DNA of 64,000 nt from positions 1 to 64,000 of the forward strand of contig NZ_SMFK01000001.1 of NCBI RefSeq assembly GCF_004349355.1, written 5' to 3'. Positions 9,165-18,756 of the stretch are shown one piece after another; position 1 is the first letter of the stretch, and every line of letters begins with the position of its first letter. Position numbers and translations under genes: made by a program. The notes under the pieces were generated by a model. That model was not told where the DNA came from. It did no database searches and saw only the letters and a list, made by a program, of their open reading frames with translations. Source of the DNA: Flavobacterium cellulosilyticum (GTDB lineage Bacteria > Bacteroidota > Bacteroidia > Flavobacteriales > Flavobacteriaceae).

Positions 9165-9958
9165 TAGTCTGCTGATTGAATACTGATTGGCAAACTGAAA
9201 GTACAACGTACTTTTTTACCGTTTTGTTCTCCAGGGGTCCATTTTGGACATCTGTTTAATACACGTACAGCTTCTTTTCCAGTTCCGTAACCAATATCTC
9301 TAAGTATTTTAATATCTGTTAAGGAACCGTCTTTTTCAACTACAAAAGTAACATAAACTTTACCTTTAAGACCTGGCTCATCTGGTGCTTGGTAATTCCT
9401 GGCAACAAATTTATTGAACTCATTCATTCCACCAGGAAAATCAGGTTTTACCTCAATACCTGCTGTGTTATACACTGTATTATCTTCTTCAATTACAGCA
9501 GCAGGTCCTTTACCTACTGGCTCAACAGTTAGAACTGCATCAGGATCTCCTTTAATCGTTTCTTTACCAATGTTTTTATTTTTAATTTCTTTGATAACTA
9601 CAATTTCTTCCACAACCTCTTCTGCTTTTGCAACAACTGGTTTAACAAACTTCACTTGATCCACTTTTGGAGGTGGCGGTGGAGGTGGAGGAAGATTAAT
9701 ATCTTTTGGTTTTTCCTTTTTTGGAGGTAGTTTTACTGTAGTAATAATTTTATCCAATGAGTTATCCACCTTTTTTTCTGGAAGCAAACGCATCAGATTT
9801 GGTATACTAACCAAAACAATAAAAATTATTGCCCCAATAATAAATGCCTTAAACGTTCGGTTTGTGATTGATTTTCTCAATTCATAAGCGCCGTAAACTT
9901 TGTTGCGACCCTCGAAAACAATTTCAAGCCATTGATTTTTTAATAAATCTAATTTCAT
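9164..9958 (-). CDS. tonB: Energy transducer TonB
   Basis: This 264-residue TonB has one N-terminal membrane anchor (about residues 35-55). A proline-rich stretch with eight consecutive prolines follows near residues 88-95, then a periplasmic linker and a C-terminal TonB domain (about 170-260). The C-terminal domain contains GKVYVTFVVEKDGSLTDIKI and CPKWTPGEQNGKKVR. TonB couples the inner-membrane proton gradient to outer-membrane receptors. It follows two exbD genes and exbB in the same operon. Confidence 0.93.
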   Translation of the reverse strand: MKLDLLKNQWLEIVFEGRNKVYGAYELRKSITNRTFKAFIIGAIIFIVLVSIPNLMRLLPEKKVDNSLDKIITTVKLPPKKEKPKDINLPPPPPPPPKVDQVKFVKPVVAKAEEVVEEIVVIKEIKNKNIGKETIKGDPDAVLTVEPVGKGPAAVIEEDNTVYNTAGIEVKPDFPGGMNEFNKFVARNYQAPDEPGLKGKVYVTFVVEKDGSLTDIKILRDIGYGTGKEAVRVLNRCPKWTPGEQNGKKVRCTFSLPISIQSAD

Positions 9959-9992
9959 ATTTCTTAATTATTAGGTTATTAGGTTATTAGAT

Positions 9993-10556
9993 TTACTCTT
10001 TTTTCCCCTCTAACAATTTTGTTTCTTCTGGTGTAAAATCATTAACAATTGCATAAGTCGGCACATCAACAATTGCCATTTCATCTAGTATATCAACCAA
10101 ATTTCGATAATTTGATTTCTTACTTGGTTTAATAATAACAATCATACCATTTTTAGGCTTTCCTTTAGCAGTAGAATATGCTAAAACTGATTTTTTTCTA
10201 GATAATAATTCTTCACGAATTCCATCTTTTCCGTATGTAAAATCTTTAGGAGCTCCACCAACAACTGGAGTAGCCAATAAACCAACATAACGTACAATTT
10301 TATTATCAGCACCTAACATTATCGTCATCGTACGATTTTCATCTACTTTTATATTTGATTCATCTTTGTCATCTTTATCTGGCAACCCCAAACTCATAGA
10401 TTGTGGTTTAGACAAGGTCGTAGTTAACATAAAGAATGTAATCAACAAGAAGGCTAAATCCACCATAGCAGTTAAATCTACTTTAGAGTTTTGTTTTTTA
10501 CTTCTTACTTTTTTATCCCCCTTGCCTCCACTGTCGCCTGTATTTAATTCAGCCAT
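9993..10556 (-). CDS. exbD: ExbD/TolR family biopolymer transport protein (second copy)
   Basis: This 187-residue ExbD-like protein has one membrane helix with the conserved aspartate region (KVDLTAMVDLAFLLITFFML, near residues 25-45) and a periplasmic domain ending in a TKLLEGKKE tail. With ExbB it forms the proton channel that powers TonB. It is the second of two adjacent exbD genes. The 34-base gap to tonB contains a TTATTAGG short repeat (about 9965-9990). Confidence 0.92.
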   Translation of the reverse strand: MAELNTGDSGGKGDKKVRSKKQNSKVDLTAMVDLAFLLITFFMLTTTLSKPQSMSLGLPDKDDKDESNIKVDENRTMTIMLGADNKIVRYVGLLATPVVGGAPKDFTYGKDGIREELLSRKKSVLAYSTAKGKPKNGMIVIIKPSKKSNYRNLVDILDEMAIVDVPTYAIVNDFTPEETKLLEGKKE

Positions 10557-10575
10557 TTTAGTGTGTGTTTTTTAA

Positions 10576-11184
10576 TTAAAAATCTTTTCCTCTTAAACCA
10601 GTAACTAAACTAAAGTTATTGATTTTTTGATTTTGTAAAATATCCATTACTTTACGAATTACCGGATATTCTTCTTTAGCATCTCCTTTTATGGCAATTT
10701 GTAATTCCTTGTCATTAATTTCAATATTTGCAATTCGAGCATTTTGAACCCAATCCGCTAATTGATTATCAAGTGAATCTTTAGGAACTCCTGGTTGCCC
10801 CGCTTTTGATCGCTCAGAAGCTTTCATTTCAATAATTTGTTTTAAATTCTGAATTGGAACTCCAAAACCTTCCATTTTTGAAAATTCAGTTTTATCAGCA
10901 TCTGAAAATTCAACATTATATTTCTCACTCATTAATTCTAAAGTTCTCATACGAACTTCTCTTCCTATTATGTCAAAAAATACTTTTCCTTTACCAATTG
11001 TCAAAGTAGCCAAATCAGATTCTGGCAATTTAGTTTGTACAGTTGATGATGGAGTATCCACAGGCAATGCTTCTGGTATTTTGGCCGTAGCGGTCAAAAT
11101 AAAAAAAGTAAGCAAAAGGAATGCTACATCACACATAGCAGTCATATCAATAGACGTTGCTTTTTTTTGCGTTTTTACAGCCAT
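10576..11184 (-). CDS. exbD: ExbD/TolR family biopolymer transport protein (first copy)
   Basis: This 202-residue ExbD-like protein starts MAVKTQKKATSIDMTAMCDV, with the channel aspartate and the single membrane helix AFLLLTFFILTATA. Its periplasmic domain is longer than in the second copy, with a predicted helical insert near residues 95-140. Two different ExbD subunits with one ExbB is a common Bacteroidetes layout. The next gene in the operon starts 19 bases downstream. Confidence 0.92.
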   Translation of the reverse strand: MAVKTQKKATSIDMTAMCDVAFLLLTFFILTATAKIPEALPVDTPSSTVQTKLPESDLATLTIGKGKVFFDIIGREVRMRTLELMSEKYNVEFSDADKTEFSKMEGFGVPIQNLKQIIEMKASERSKAGQPGVPKDSLDNQLADWVQNARIANIEINDKELQIAIKGDAKEEYPVIRKVMDILQNQKINNFSLVTGLRGKDF

Positions 11185-11254
11185 TAAATTATATATTTAA
11201 ATTAAAAGAATCTGGCCTACAAAAATGCAGACCAATTCTTAAAATTATTACTAA

Positions 11255-12076
11255 TTATTTATTTAGAGTACCTCTGTAGTGTCTGTATGTATTCACGATT
11301 GTGTTACCAGCCTCGTCAATTGCGTAAGTTAGTGTATCTATTTTTGAAGTAAATAAGTTATAAGTAACAATCGCTAAAGCAGAAGTCGAGATCCCTGTAG
11401 CAGTATTGATAAGCGCTTCAGAAATACCATTAGCCAACAAAGCTTGATCTGGAGTTCCAGAACTTGCTAACGCACCAAATGCTTTAATCATACCAGTAAC
11501 TGTTCCTAACAAACCTGCAAGAGTTCCTAATGAAACTAATGTAGAAAGAATAGTCATATGTTTTTCTAACATTGGCATTTCAAGTGAAGTTGCTTCTTCA
11601 ATTTCTTTGTGAATTGTTTCAGCAGCAGTTTCGCTATCTAAACCTCCTTTTTTAACTTCTTGATATTTAACAAGAGCTGATCTAATTGCATTTGCAACAG
11701 ATCCTTGTTGTTTGTCACAAGCTGCAATTGCACCATCAATATCTCCTGATTTGATGCTTTTTTGCACAGAACTCATAAAAGTATCTAAATTACCTTTTCC
11801 AGCAGCTTTAGATATTGCAGCATAGCGCTCAAATGAAAACACTATCACCATTAACAACAACCCCATCAAAACAGGTACAATAGGACCTCCTTTATAAACC
11901 ATCGCTAAATAATTCCCTGGTATTGGATGACCTGTATTTACCCCGCCTTCAAAATTTCCTCCAGCACCCATAATGAAATTCCAAACTAACCATCCAGTAA
12001 AAATACATAATACAATGATCAATAATGAAATCATTCCTCCTAAACCTGAACCCTTTTCTTTTTTAACGTTTGCCAT
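11255..12076 (-). CDS. exbB: MotA/TolQ/ExbB proton channel family protein
   Basis: This 273-residue ExbB has an extra N-terminal membrane segment (about residues 12-35), a second near 60-80 and the MotA/TolQ/ExbB domain with two more (about 170-195 and 215-240). The channel motif LVSLGTLAGLLGTVTGMIKA is intact. It is the first gene of the operon that continues to the TPR gene at 6303. A -7 element (TAAATTTG) lies at 12139-12146. Confidence 0.93.
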   Translation of the reverse strand: MANVKKEKGSGLGGMISLLIIVLCIFTGWLVWNFIMGAGGNFEGGVNTGHPIPGNYLAMVYKGGPIVPVLMGLLLMVIVFSFERYAAISKAAGKGNLDTFMSSVQKSIKSGDIDGAIAACDKQQGSVANAIRSALVKYQEVKKGGLDSETAAETIHKEIEEATSLEMPMLEKHMTILSTLVSLGTLAGLLGTVTGMIKAFGALASSGTPDQALLANGISEALINTATGISTSALAIVTYNLFTSKIDTLTYAIDEAGNTIVNTYRHYRGTLNK

Positions 12077-12450
12077 TTTTTTTTAATTTTAATAATTTTA
12101 ATAATTTTATTTGCGCTTTAATAAACTTTGTTGAAGGGCAAATTTATATTTTTAGTTGAAATAAAAAAATTATTTTTGGTATTATTATAATATTTTTCAA
12201 TTTACAAATCGAAATTTATTATTTTATTATTAAAAAAATTACATTATATTTAATAAAAACACCTTTTTTCATAAACATACTCCTAGATACAAGGCTTATC
12301 CAAACTATTTTTTAAAATTTTTGGTAAATATTTTACAATAAAAATATTTTGTTTATTTTTAAAATTACGAATTAATTTTATTCATTATTCAATTTTACAT
12401 AACATTAAAAATACAATATATTGCATATCATTTAAATTCCAAAAACAATT
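12077..12450. promoter_or_regulatory. Divergent AT-rich intergenic region with the exb operon promoter
   Basis: This 374-base gap separates exbB (leftward) from the HerA-like gene (rightward). A leftward -7 element TAAATTTG lies at 12139-12146, without a clear TTG at the usual spacing. The rest is almost pure A/T with no hairpin or open frame that I would call. Confidence 0.45.
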
Positions 12451-13983
12451 ATGAGAAAAAAAGATGAATTTGAACAAGTAATCACAAGTGGTTATTTATC
12501 TAAAGGTGAAAGTATAATTCTTGGGGGAGCAATGCTAGATGGCGAAGTTTTACCAAACGCACATATTAAAATTCCATTAAAAACTTTGAACCGTCACGGT
12601 TTAATTGCCGGAGCTACAGGAACTGGAAAAACAAAAACCATTCAAGTTTTATCTGAACAATTATCTTCATTTGGGATTCCTGTTTTGATGATGGACATTA
12701 AAGGTGATTTCAGTGGAATTGCCAAAGAAGGTGAAGAAAAAACGTTTATAACTGAACGTCATAGTAAAATTAATATTCCATACAAAATATCTAGTTTCCC
12801 TGTTGAATTAATGTCTTTATCTGACCAATCAGGTGTAAGATTGCGTTCAACTGTTTCAGAGTTTGGCCCCGTTTTATTTTCAAGGATTTTGGATTTAAAT
12901 GACACCCAAGCTGGCGTTGTCTCGGTATTATTTAAATATTGTGATGATAACAAAATGCCTCTTTTAGATTTAAAAGATATAAAAAAAGTTATTAACTACA
13001 TAACAGAAGATGGCAAAAAAGAAATCGAAGATAATTATGGTAAGATTTCAACTTCGACAACAGGTATAATTTTACGAAAGATTATTGAACTTGAACAACA
13101 AGGTGCTGAATTATTTTTTGGGGAAATGTCATTTGAAATTGACGATTTAATGCGAATTGACGAAAATGGAAAAGGATACGTCAATATCATTCGATTGACT
13201 GATATTCAGGACAAACCTAAATTATTTTCAACATTTATGCTAAGTTTATTGGCCGAAATTTACAATCAAATGCCTGAAAAAGGAGACTCAGACCAGCCTG
13301 AATTAGTCATTTTTATAGATGAAGCCCATTTGATTTTTAAAGAAGCAAGTAAGACTTTATTGGATCAAATAGAAACAATTGTAAAACTAATTCGCTCAAA
13401 AGGAGTTGGAATTTACTTTATTACTCAGAATCCAATGGATGTTCCGAGTGGAGTTTTGGCACAATTAGGGTTAAAAATTCAACACGCCTTGAGAGCTTTT
13501 ACCGCAAAAGATAGACAAGCTATTAAACAAACGGCAGATAATTATCCTTCGTCCGATTTTTATAAAACCGATGAAATCCTGACTAGTCTGGGAATTGGAG
13601 AAGCTTTAGTAACTGCATTGAATGAAAAGGGAATCCCAACACCACTGGCCGTAACAATGCTTCGTGCCCCAATGAGTAGGATGGATATTTTAACTGAAAG
13701 TGAAATTCAAGAAATTAATTCAAAATCAAAATTAGTTCGAAAATATTCTGAAGTAATTGATCGAGAAAGTGCTTATGAAATGCTTAATAAGAAAATTTCA
13801 ATTATTGAACAAGAAGTTGCAAAACACCAAGAAGAAAAAACAGCGAAAATAGAAGAGAAAAAAGAAAACAAGAAGACAGCTGAAACAACAGGAGCGGTAA
13901 CTAATTCCGTTTTAAAAGTATTAACAAGCGCTACTTTTATAAGAGGAGCTTTTGGAGTTTTGAGTAAATTACTTAGAAAATAA
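12451..13983 (+). CDS. HerA-like/DUF853 ATPase
   Basis: This 510-residue P-loop ATPase belongs to the YjgR/DUF853 group related to HerA and FtsK. Walker A is GATGTGKT at residues 54-61. Walker B is LVIFIDEAH near 284-292, followed by a sensor region IYFITQNPMDVPSGVL. The C-terminal 80 residues are charged and probably coiled (EQEVAKHQEEKTAKIEEKKE). The family's substrate is not established. The next reading frame, a lipoprotein, begins 5 bases after its stop. Confidence 0.87.
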   Translation: MRKKDEFEQVITSGYLSKGESIILGGAMLDGEVLPNAHIKIPLKTLNRHGLIAGATGTGKTKTIQVLSEQLSSFGIPVLMMDIKGDFSGIAKEGEEKTFITERHSKINIPYKISSFPVELMSLSDQSGVRLRSTVSEFGPVLFSRILDLNDTQAGVVSVLFKYCDDNKMPLLDLKDIKKVINYITEDGKKEIEDNYGKISTSTTGIILRKIIELEQQGAELFFGEMSFEIDDLMRIDENGKGYVNIIRLTDIQDKPKLFSTFMLSLLAEIYNQMPEKGDSDQPELVIFIDEAHLIFKEASKTLLDQIETIVKLIRSKGVGIYFITQNPMDVPSGVLAQLGLKIQHALRAFTAKDRQAIKQTADNYPSSDFYKTDEILTSLGIGEALVTALNEKGIPTPLAVTMLRAPMSRMDILTESEIQEINSKSKLVRKYSEVIDRESAYEMLNKKISIIEQEVAKHQEEKTAKIEEKKENKKTAETTGAVTNSVLKVLTSATFIRGAFGVLSKLLRK

Positions 13984-13987
13984 TTCT

Positions 13988-14434
13988 ATCAAAAAAACCA
14001 ATCTATTTTATACATTACTATTTTTACATATAAGTTGCACCCAGAAAACACATTTAAAATCGGAAATAGAATTAAAAGAGGAAGTTTTAAAAAAAGAAAG
14101 AGACTTCAATTCTCTTTCGGAAACGAAAGGAATTGCAGAAGCTTTTTATACTTTTGCTCATTCTAATGCAGTACTTAAAAGAGAAAACGATTCTTTAATT
14201 CGAGGCAAGGAAAACATTAAATTATATTATAATAATCCAAAATATAAAAATGTTACCATAAAATGGAAGTCTGATTTTATCGAAGTTTCCCAAGACGGAA
14301 ATATCGCGTATACTTATGGCAAATATATTTGGAGCGTAAAAGATTCGGTAGGAAATTCCAAAGATTTCAAAGGTATTTATCATGCAGTTTGGAAAAGGCA
14401 AAAAGATGAATCCTGGAAATATGTTTGGGATTGA
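13988..14434 (+). pseudogene. SnoaL/DUF4440-like lipoprotein frame whose start codon reads ATC
   Basis: From 13988 an open frame of 148 codons encodes a protein with no ATG, GTG or TTG at its head. The first codons read IKKTNLFYTLLFLHISC, a perfect lipoprotein signal if the first codon were ATG instead of ATC. The mature part (GIAEAFYTFAHSNAVL, IKGK-like IRGKENIKLYYNN, GNIAYTYGKYIWS, GIYHAVWKRQ, SWKYVWD) follows the DUF4440/NTF2-like pattern. A frame-2 stop at 13961-13963 rules out a farther start. It may be a recently inactivated gene, use a rare ATC start, or reflect a base error. Confidence 0.7.
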
Positions 14435-14549
14435 CAGTCTTTAGTTTAATATGATAACTACCAAATTTAGGTAATAACATTCTTTATTTTTTGTTAAGTA
14501 GCAGTACTAAATCTTATAAAAAACCTAAATACTAAATTTTCAATTTAAA

Positions 14550-14591
14550 AAAAGAGAGTTTAAACTCCAATTGGAATCAAAACTCTCTTTT
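14550..14591. terminator. Bidirectional hairpin terminator
   Basis: Bases 14550-14561 pair with 14580-14591 (AAAAGAGAGTTT / AAACTCTCTTTT). It lies between the convergent DUF4440-like frame and the glycine-zipper lipoprotein gene. Confidence 0.8.
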
Positions 14592-14616
14592 AATAAAACT
14601 AAAATAATTATTATTT

Positions 14617-15024
14617 TTATTTTTTACTGTCATCAATAATCGCTCCGGTTCCTGCTCCAACTCCAGCACCAACGAGTCCACCAATTATAGCTCCCGTACC
14701 TTTTTTCTTGCTGACAATAGCGCCTGTTGCAGCACCAACACCAGCGCCAATTACCGCCCCTTTTGCTGCTCCACTCCAACCTTTCTTTTTAGCAACTGTA
14801 GTGCTGGTTGCAGGTTGATTTACTACTGTTACATTTTGAGGACGAAGTTTTTCTTCATTGATTTTTGTGATTTCTAACTGCATAGAATCAATAATTTTTT
14901 GTTTATTGATTTCTGTTTGCATAGAATCAATGCTAGCCTTTTTGGCGTTATTAATGTCACTTTTTTGTTGGTTCTGACAAGAAACAAATAAAAGTGTCAA
15001 AAATAGAATAGATAGTGTTTTCAT
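14617..15024 (-). CDS. Glycine-zipper lipoprotein
   Basis: This 135-residue lipoprotein begins MKTLSILFLTLLFVSCQNQQ, with the lipidated cysteine near residue 16. A predicted coiled segment (about 20-60) has two near-identical IDSMQ-EI blocks. The C-terminal half is a glycine-zipper membrane motif (GAVIGAGVGAATGAIV and GAIIGGLVGAGVGAGTGAI). The start at 15024 was chosen for the signal peptide; a frame starting at 15105 adds an unlikely head. It may tether or insert in the outer membrane; the function is unknown. Confidence 0.82.
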   Translation of the reverse strand: MKTLSILFLTLLFVSCQNQQKSDINNAKKASIDSMQTEINKQKIIDSMQLEITKINEEKLRPQNVTVVNQPATSTTVAKKKGWSGAAKGAVIGAGVGAATGAIVSKKKGTGAIIGGLVGAGVGAGTGAIIDDSKK

Positions 15025-15145
15025 AATTACAATTTGTAAATTTGTTGTAAAGTTAGAATTAAAATCGTAGTGAGAGTTACACAATTCAAATAAAATTTCA
15101 TACAATTACATGAATGACCAACTTATAAAAATCATCTTAAAAACT

Positions 15146-15177
15146 AAAAAATCTCGCCATTTCTGGCGAGATTTTTT
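15146..15177. terminator. Hairpin terminator after queA
   Basis: Bases 15146-15159 pair with 15164-15177 (AATCTCGCCA / TGGCGAGATT core, 4-base loop) with A and T runs on both sides. It lies 21 bases past the queA stop. Confidence 0.88.
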
Positions 15178-15198
15178 ACTTTAACCTTCTTTAGAAAA

Positions 15199-16248
15199 TT
15201 AAATGATTAACATTGCATCTCCATAAGAATAGAATTTATACTCTTCTTTGATTGCTTCTTCATAAGCTCTTTTCATTAAATCGTGCCCACAAAAAGCAGA
15301 TATCATCATTAATAAAGTAGATTTTGGTGTGTGAAAATTAGTAATCATACAAGTTGCCAAACTAAAATCGTGTGGTGGAAAAATAAATTTATTAGTCCAG
15401 CCGTCAAAAGGATTTAGAGTTCCGTGTGAAGACACAGAGCTTTCAATTGCTCGCATAGAAGTAGTTCCTACAGCACAAATTCGTTTTTTCTTCCCCTTAG
15501 CATCATTTACAACATCACAAGCTTCTTGATTGATTTTTAATTCCTCAGAATCCATTTTATGCTTTGATAAATCTTCTACTTCAACTGGATTAAATGTTCC
15601 TAAACCTACATGAAGTGTAACTTCGGCAAATTTAATTCCCTTAATTTCAAATCTTTTCAACAAATGCTTAGAAAAGTGCAATCCTGCAGTTGGCGCAGCA
15701 ACCGCCCCTTCCTCTTTAGCATAAATTGTTTGGTAACGATCTGCATCTTCTGGAGTTACTTCTCTATTAATGTATTTTGGAATTGGTGTTTCTCCTAATT
15801 CTGTCAATTTATTTCTAAATTCTTCATACGAACCATCATAAAGAAAACGTAATGTTCTTCCACGTGAGGTGGTATTATCAATTACTTCAGCAACTAATGA
15901 ATCGTCATCGCCAAAATATAATTTATTTCCAATACGGATCTTACGAGCTGGATCAACCAAAACATCCCAAAGACGTTGTTCTGCATTTAATTCTCGAAGT
16001 AAAAAAACTTCAATTCTTGCACCCGTTTTTTCTTTATTTCCATACAAACGTGCTGGAAAAACTTTTGTGTTATTTAAAATTAGGACATCTCCCTCATCAA
16101 AATAATCGATAACATCTTTAAATGTCTTATGTTCAATAGTTTGTTTTTTGCGGTCAATTACCATCAAACGTGCTTCATCTCTGTTTTCTGATGGATATTC
16201 AGCAAGAAGCTCTTTAGGTAAATTGAATTGAAAATGGGATAATTTCAT
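15199..16248 (-). CDS. queA: S-adenosylmethionine:tRNA ribosyltransferase-isomerase QueA
   Basis: This 349-residue enzyme transfers and isomerises the ribosyl group of SAM onto preQ1-modified tRNA to form epoxyqueuosine. It has the typical [20 protein letters not shown] start, [25 protein letters not shown] and [13 protein letters not shown] motifs. The length and ends match the family. The upstream gap carries a TTTAGAAG-like short repeat. Confidence 0.96.
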   Translation of the reverse strand: MKLSHFQFNLPKELLAEYPSENRDEARLMVIDRKKQTIEHKTFKDVIDYFDEGDVLILNNTKVFPARLYGNKEKTGARIEVFLLRELNAEQRLWDVLVDPARKIRIGNKLYFGDDDSLVAEVIDNTTSRGRTLRFLYDGSYEEFRNKLTELGETPIPKYINREVTPEDADRYQTIYAKEEGAVAAPTAGLHFSKHLLKRFEIKGIKFAEVTLHVGLGTFNPVEVEDLSKHKMDSEELKINQEACDVVNDAKGKKKRICAVGTTSMRAIESSVSSHGTLNPFDGWTNKFIFPPHDFSLATCMITNFHTPKSTLLMMISAFCGHDLMKRAYEEAIKEEYKFYSYGDAMLII

Positions 16249-16407
16249 TTTTATAGTTTAAAAGTTGATGCGTTTAGAAGTTTAGAGGTTCTAAAATTTT
16301 AAACGCCTGCAAATATACGACTGTAAGATAGGCGTTGTCAAGTGTTTCGCACTTTATTTTTATATAAAGTCGAAAATAAGATGTGACAGCAGTATTTTAA
16401 TCGGATT

Positions 16408-17634
16408 TTACTTTTCTACAATCTCAAAACCTAGTTTTTTCATGTCTTCCCAAAAATCGGGATACGACTTTGAAACTACCTCTGCATTGTCTATAACAAT
16501 TGGCACTTTCAGCGCTAAAGGAGCAAACGCCATTGCCATTCTATGGTCATTATAAGTTGCAATTGCAATAGTAGGCCTGATGTGATTTGTAGCTATCAAT
16601 GTCAAACATTTATCTGTAACGGTGATGTTTGCACCCAATTTTGTTAATTCGGTTTTTAAAGCTTCTAGCCTATCTGTTTCCTTGATTTTTAAAGTATGAA
16701 GCCCCGTTAAATGGCAACCTATCCCTAAACCAAAGCAAGTTACTACAATAGTTTGGGCAATATCTGGTGAAGAATTAAGATCCCAATTTAGATTTTGAAT
16801 TGATGTATAAGCCTTTTTCTTTAGAATAATTGAATTGTTTTCAAAAGTAGTTTCAACTCCTAATTCTTTATAAATAATTGCTAAAGAAGAATCGCCCTGT
16901 AAACTTTTTTCCTTGTAACTGGATAATCGAATAGCAGTGCCTACATTGGCCATAGCCACAATGGAATAAAAATAAGAAGCCGAACTCCAATCCGACTCAA
17001 CTGTCATAACCTTCGTTTCGACTTCCTGTTTTGGATATACTTTGATTAAATTTCCCTCGAAACTCGTTTTTATCGCCAAATCGTTGAGCAACGCCAAGGT
17101 CATTTTGATATAAGGAACAGAGGTGATAGCACCTTCTAAATTCAATTCGATTCCATTTTCTAATTTAGGAGCTATGAGCAATAGTGCCGAAATATATTGG
17201 CTACTCACATTTGCTGGCATGGAAACATAACTGTTTACTAATTTTTGTCCTGTAATTTTAATTGGTGGAAAACCTTCGTTTTCTACATACTCAATCTTTG
17301 CTCCTAATTGTCGCAAAGCTTCAACCAAAATTTTGATGGGACGTTCTTTCATTCTTGGCGAACCGGTCAAAGTCACTGTTCTATTTTCTTGAATGGCAAA
17401 AAAGGCCGTCAAGAATCGCATGGCTGTTCCGGCATGATGAATGTCTACAATTTCGTCATTTCCATTCAATGCTTTTTGCATTACTTCGCTGTCATCAGAG
17501 TTCGATGTATTGGCAAGAGAAATAACAGGAAATAAAGCTTGCAACAATAACAATCTATTGGTTTCGCTTTTAGAACCTGTAATTTTAATTGTATTTTGTA
17601 TATCGCTGATTGCAGATTGCAGGAGTAGATTCAT
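16408..17634 (-). CDS. aroA: 3-phosphoshikimate 1-carboxyvinyltransferase
   Basis: This 408-residue EPSP synthase catalyses the sixth shikimate step, from shikimate-3-phosphate and PEP. It has GSKSETNRLLLLQALF at the N-terminus, HAGTAMRFLTAFFA, SSQYISALLL, ESDWSSASYFYSIVA and YNDHRMAMAFAPLAL. The first motif has KSETNR where many enzymes have KSxSxR, the form seen in Bacteroidetes. It feeds the aromatic operon at 25-29 kb. An AATTATAAGTTATGAG / CTCATAATT repeat lies in the gap to the next gene. Confidence 0.95.
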   Translation of the reverse strand: MNLLLQSAISDIQNTIKITGSKSETNRLLLLQALFPVISLANTSNSDDSEVMQKALNGNDEIVDIHHAGTAMRFLTAFFAIQENRTVTLTGSPRMKERPIKILVEALRQLGAKIEYVENEGFPPIKITGQKLVNSYVSMPANVSSQYISALLLIAPKLENGIELNLEGAITSVPYIKMTLALLNDLAIKTSFEGNLIKVYPKQEVETKVMTVESDWSSASYFYSIVAMANVGTAIRLSSYKEKSLQGDSSLAIIYKELGVETTFENNSIILKKKAYTSIQNLNWDLNSSPDIAQTIVVTCFGLGIGCHLTGLHTLKIKETDRLEALKTELTKLGANITVTDKCLTLIATNHIRPTIAIATYNDHRMAMAFAPLALKVPIVIDNAEVVSKSYPDFWEDMKKLGFEIVEK

Positions 17635-17741
17635 TTCTATTAATTATAAGTTATGAGTTAAGGTATTTGACTTTATACTCAAATAATTTCGGGGCGCAAT
17701 TTACTACTCCTCATTCACAATTCATAATTCACAGCTCATAA

Positions 17742-18068
17742 TTATTTCAATTTTTCATTATTCTTGTGACGGTCTTTATCTCGAACGGATTTCAAATCCA
17801 ATTTTTTATCGAAAGCAGCTTGCAGATCGATTCCGGTTTGATTAGCGAGACACAATACTACAAAAACCACATCGGCTAATTCTTCGCCAAGGTCTTTGTT
17901 TTTATCGCTCTCTTTTTCAGATTGTTCGCCGTAACGACGGGCTATGATTCTTGCAACCTCCCCAACTTCTTCAGTAAGTTGAGCCATATTCGTTAATTCA
18001 TTGAAATAGCGAACTCCATGTTCATTTATCCAATTATCTACTTCTAGTTGAGCGTTTTTTAAGTTCAT
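17742..18068 (-). CDS. MazG-like nucleotide pyrophosphohydrolase
   Basis: This 108-residue all-alpha NTP pyrophosphohydrolase has the MazG-type metal motif: TEEVGEVARII near residue 32 and DLGEELADVVFVV near residue 60. Members hydrolyse non-canonical NTPs to NMP and PPi. It lies just downstream of the broken RAYT gene and its REP palindrome on the same strand. Confidence 0.9.
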   Translation of the reverse strand: MNLKNAQLEVDNWINEHGVRYFNELTNMAQLTEEVGEVARIIARRYGEQSEKESDKNKDLGEELADVVFVVLCLANQTGIDLQAAFDKKLDLKSVRDKDRHKNNEKLK

Positions 18069-18090
18069 ACGTTTTATATTTTTAACACTG

Positions 18091-18109
18091 TCAGGGTTTT
18101 GAACCCTGA
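18091..18109. repeat. REP-like palindrome, downstream of the RAYT remnant
   Basis: TCAGGGTT and AACCCTGA pair across a 3-base spacer. The core is the same as in the palindrome at 18757-18788, so the RAYT remnant is bracketed by related elements. Confidence 0.8.
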
Positions 18110-18126
18110 TTGGGTTGTTGATTAGG

Positions 18127-18741
18127 TTAATATTCGATTATTAAATTATTTATTTCATTTACTTTTGGCTCTTGATTATGAAAAAATATATAATCTTCGA
18201 TACCTCCAAAAATCTCGATGACTTCATTTCTCATTAATTTTGTAGGCTTATCTGAAATTATAGTTTCATATGATGACCAAGGATACAAACTCATTTGTTT
18301 TACAAAACCGTGTTGAACTGGATTGATATGTATGTAATAAATCAGTTGTCAAAAATACATTTCAGAAGAAACCAATTTTCTTTCGAAAGTGGTTTCAAAC
18401 AAACTTCCTGTTCTATTGTATCGTTTGTTTATAGCTTGTGTATAGGAGTTGAACAAATGCGAAAACTGTCTAGATGGGTCAATTAATTTTGGTTTTTCGG
18501 TTGTATTGTAGCTTAACTCGCTTTCGTTAATTTCAATTCTTTCTTTTATTTTTACCAAAATATGAAAATGGTTTTTCAATAAACACCAAGCAAAAGTTTC
18601 GGCAATTGGCTCTATACATTTTGCATACAAACGCAAAAAATGATAGTAATTCTCCGTTTCAAGAAATATATCAATTCCATTATTGCCCCGATTGTATATA
18701 TGGTAATGATTTCCATGACGAATTGGTTCCTTTATTTCCAT
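18127..18741 (-). pseudogene. REP-associated tyrosine transposase (RAYT, Y1_Tnp) with an in-frame stop
   Basis: The frame from 18741 encodes a RAYT/Y1 transposase: GNHYHIYNRGNNG at the start, the HUH-type HFHILV near residue 66 and the FNSYTQAINKRYNRTGSLFE region. A TGA at 18349-18351 (codon 131) interrupts it. The frame resumes at once with QLIYYIHINPVQHGFV, then SLYPWSSY, SDKPTKL and FGG, all standard RAYT C-terminal motifs, and stops at 18127. The full frame would be 204 codons. Such enzymes act on REP palindromes, and REP-like palindromes flank it on both sides. The gene is therefore probably inactive. Confidence 0.9.
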
Positions 18742-18756
18742 TTTCTAAATTTAATT

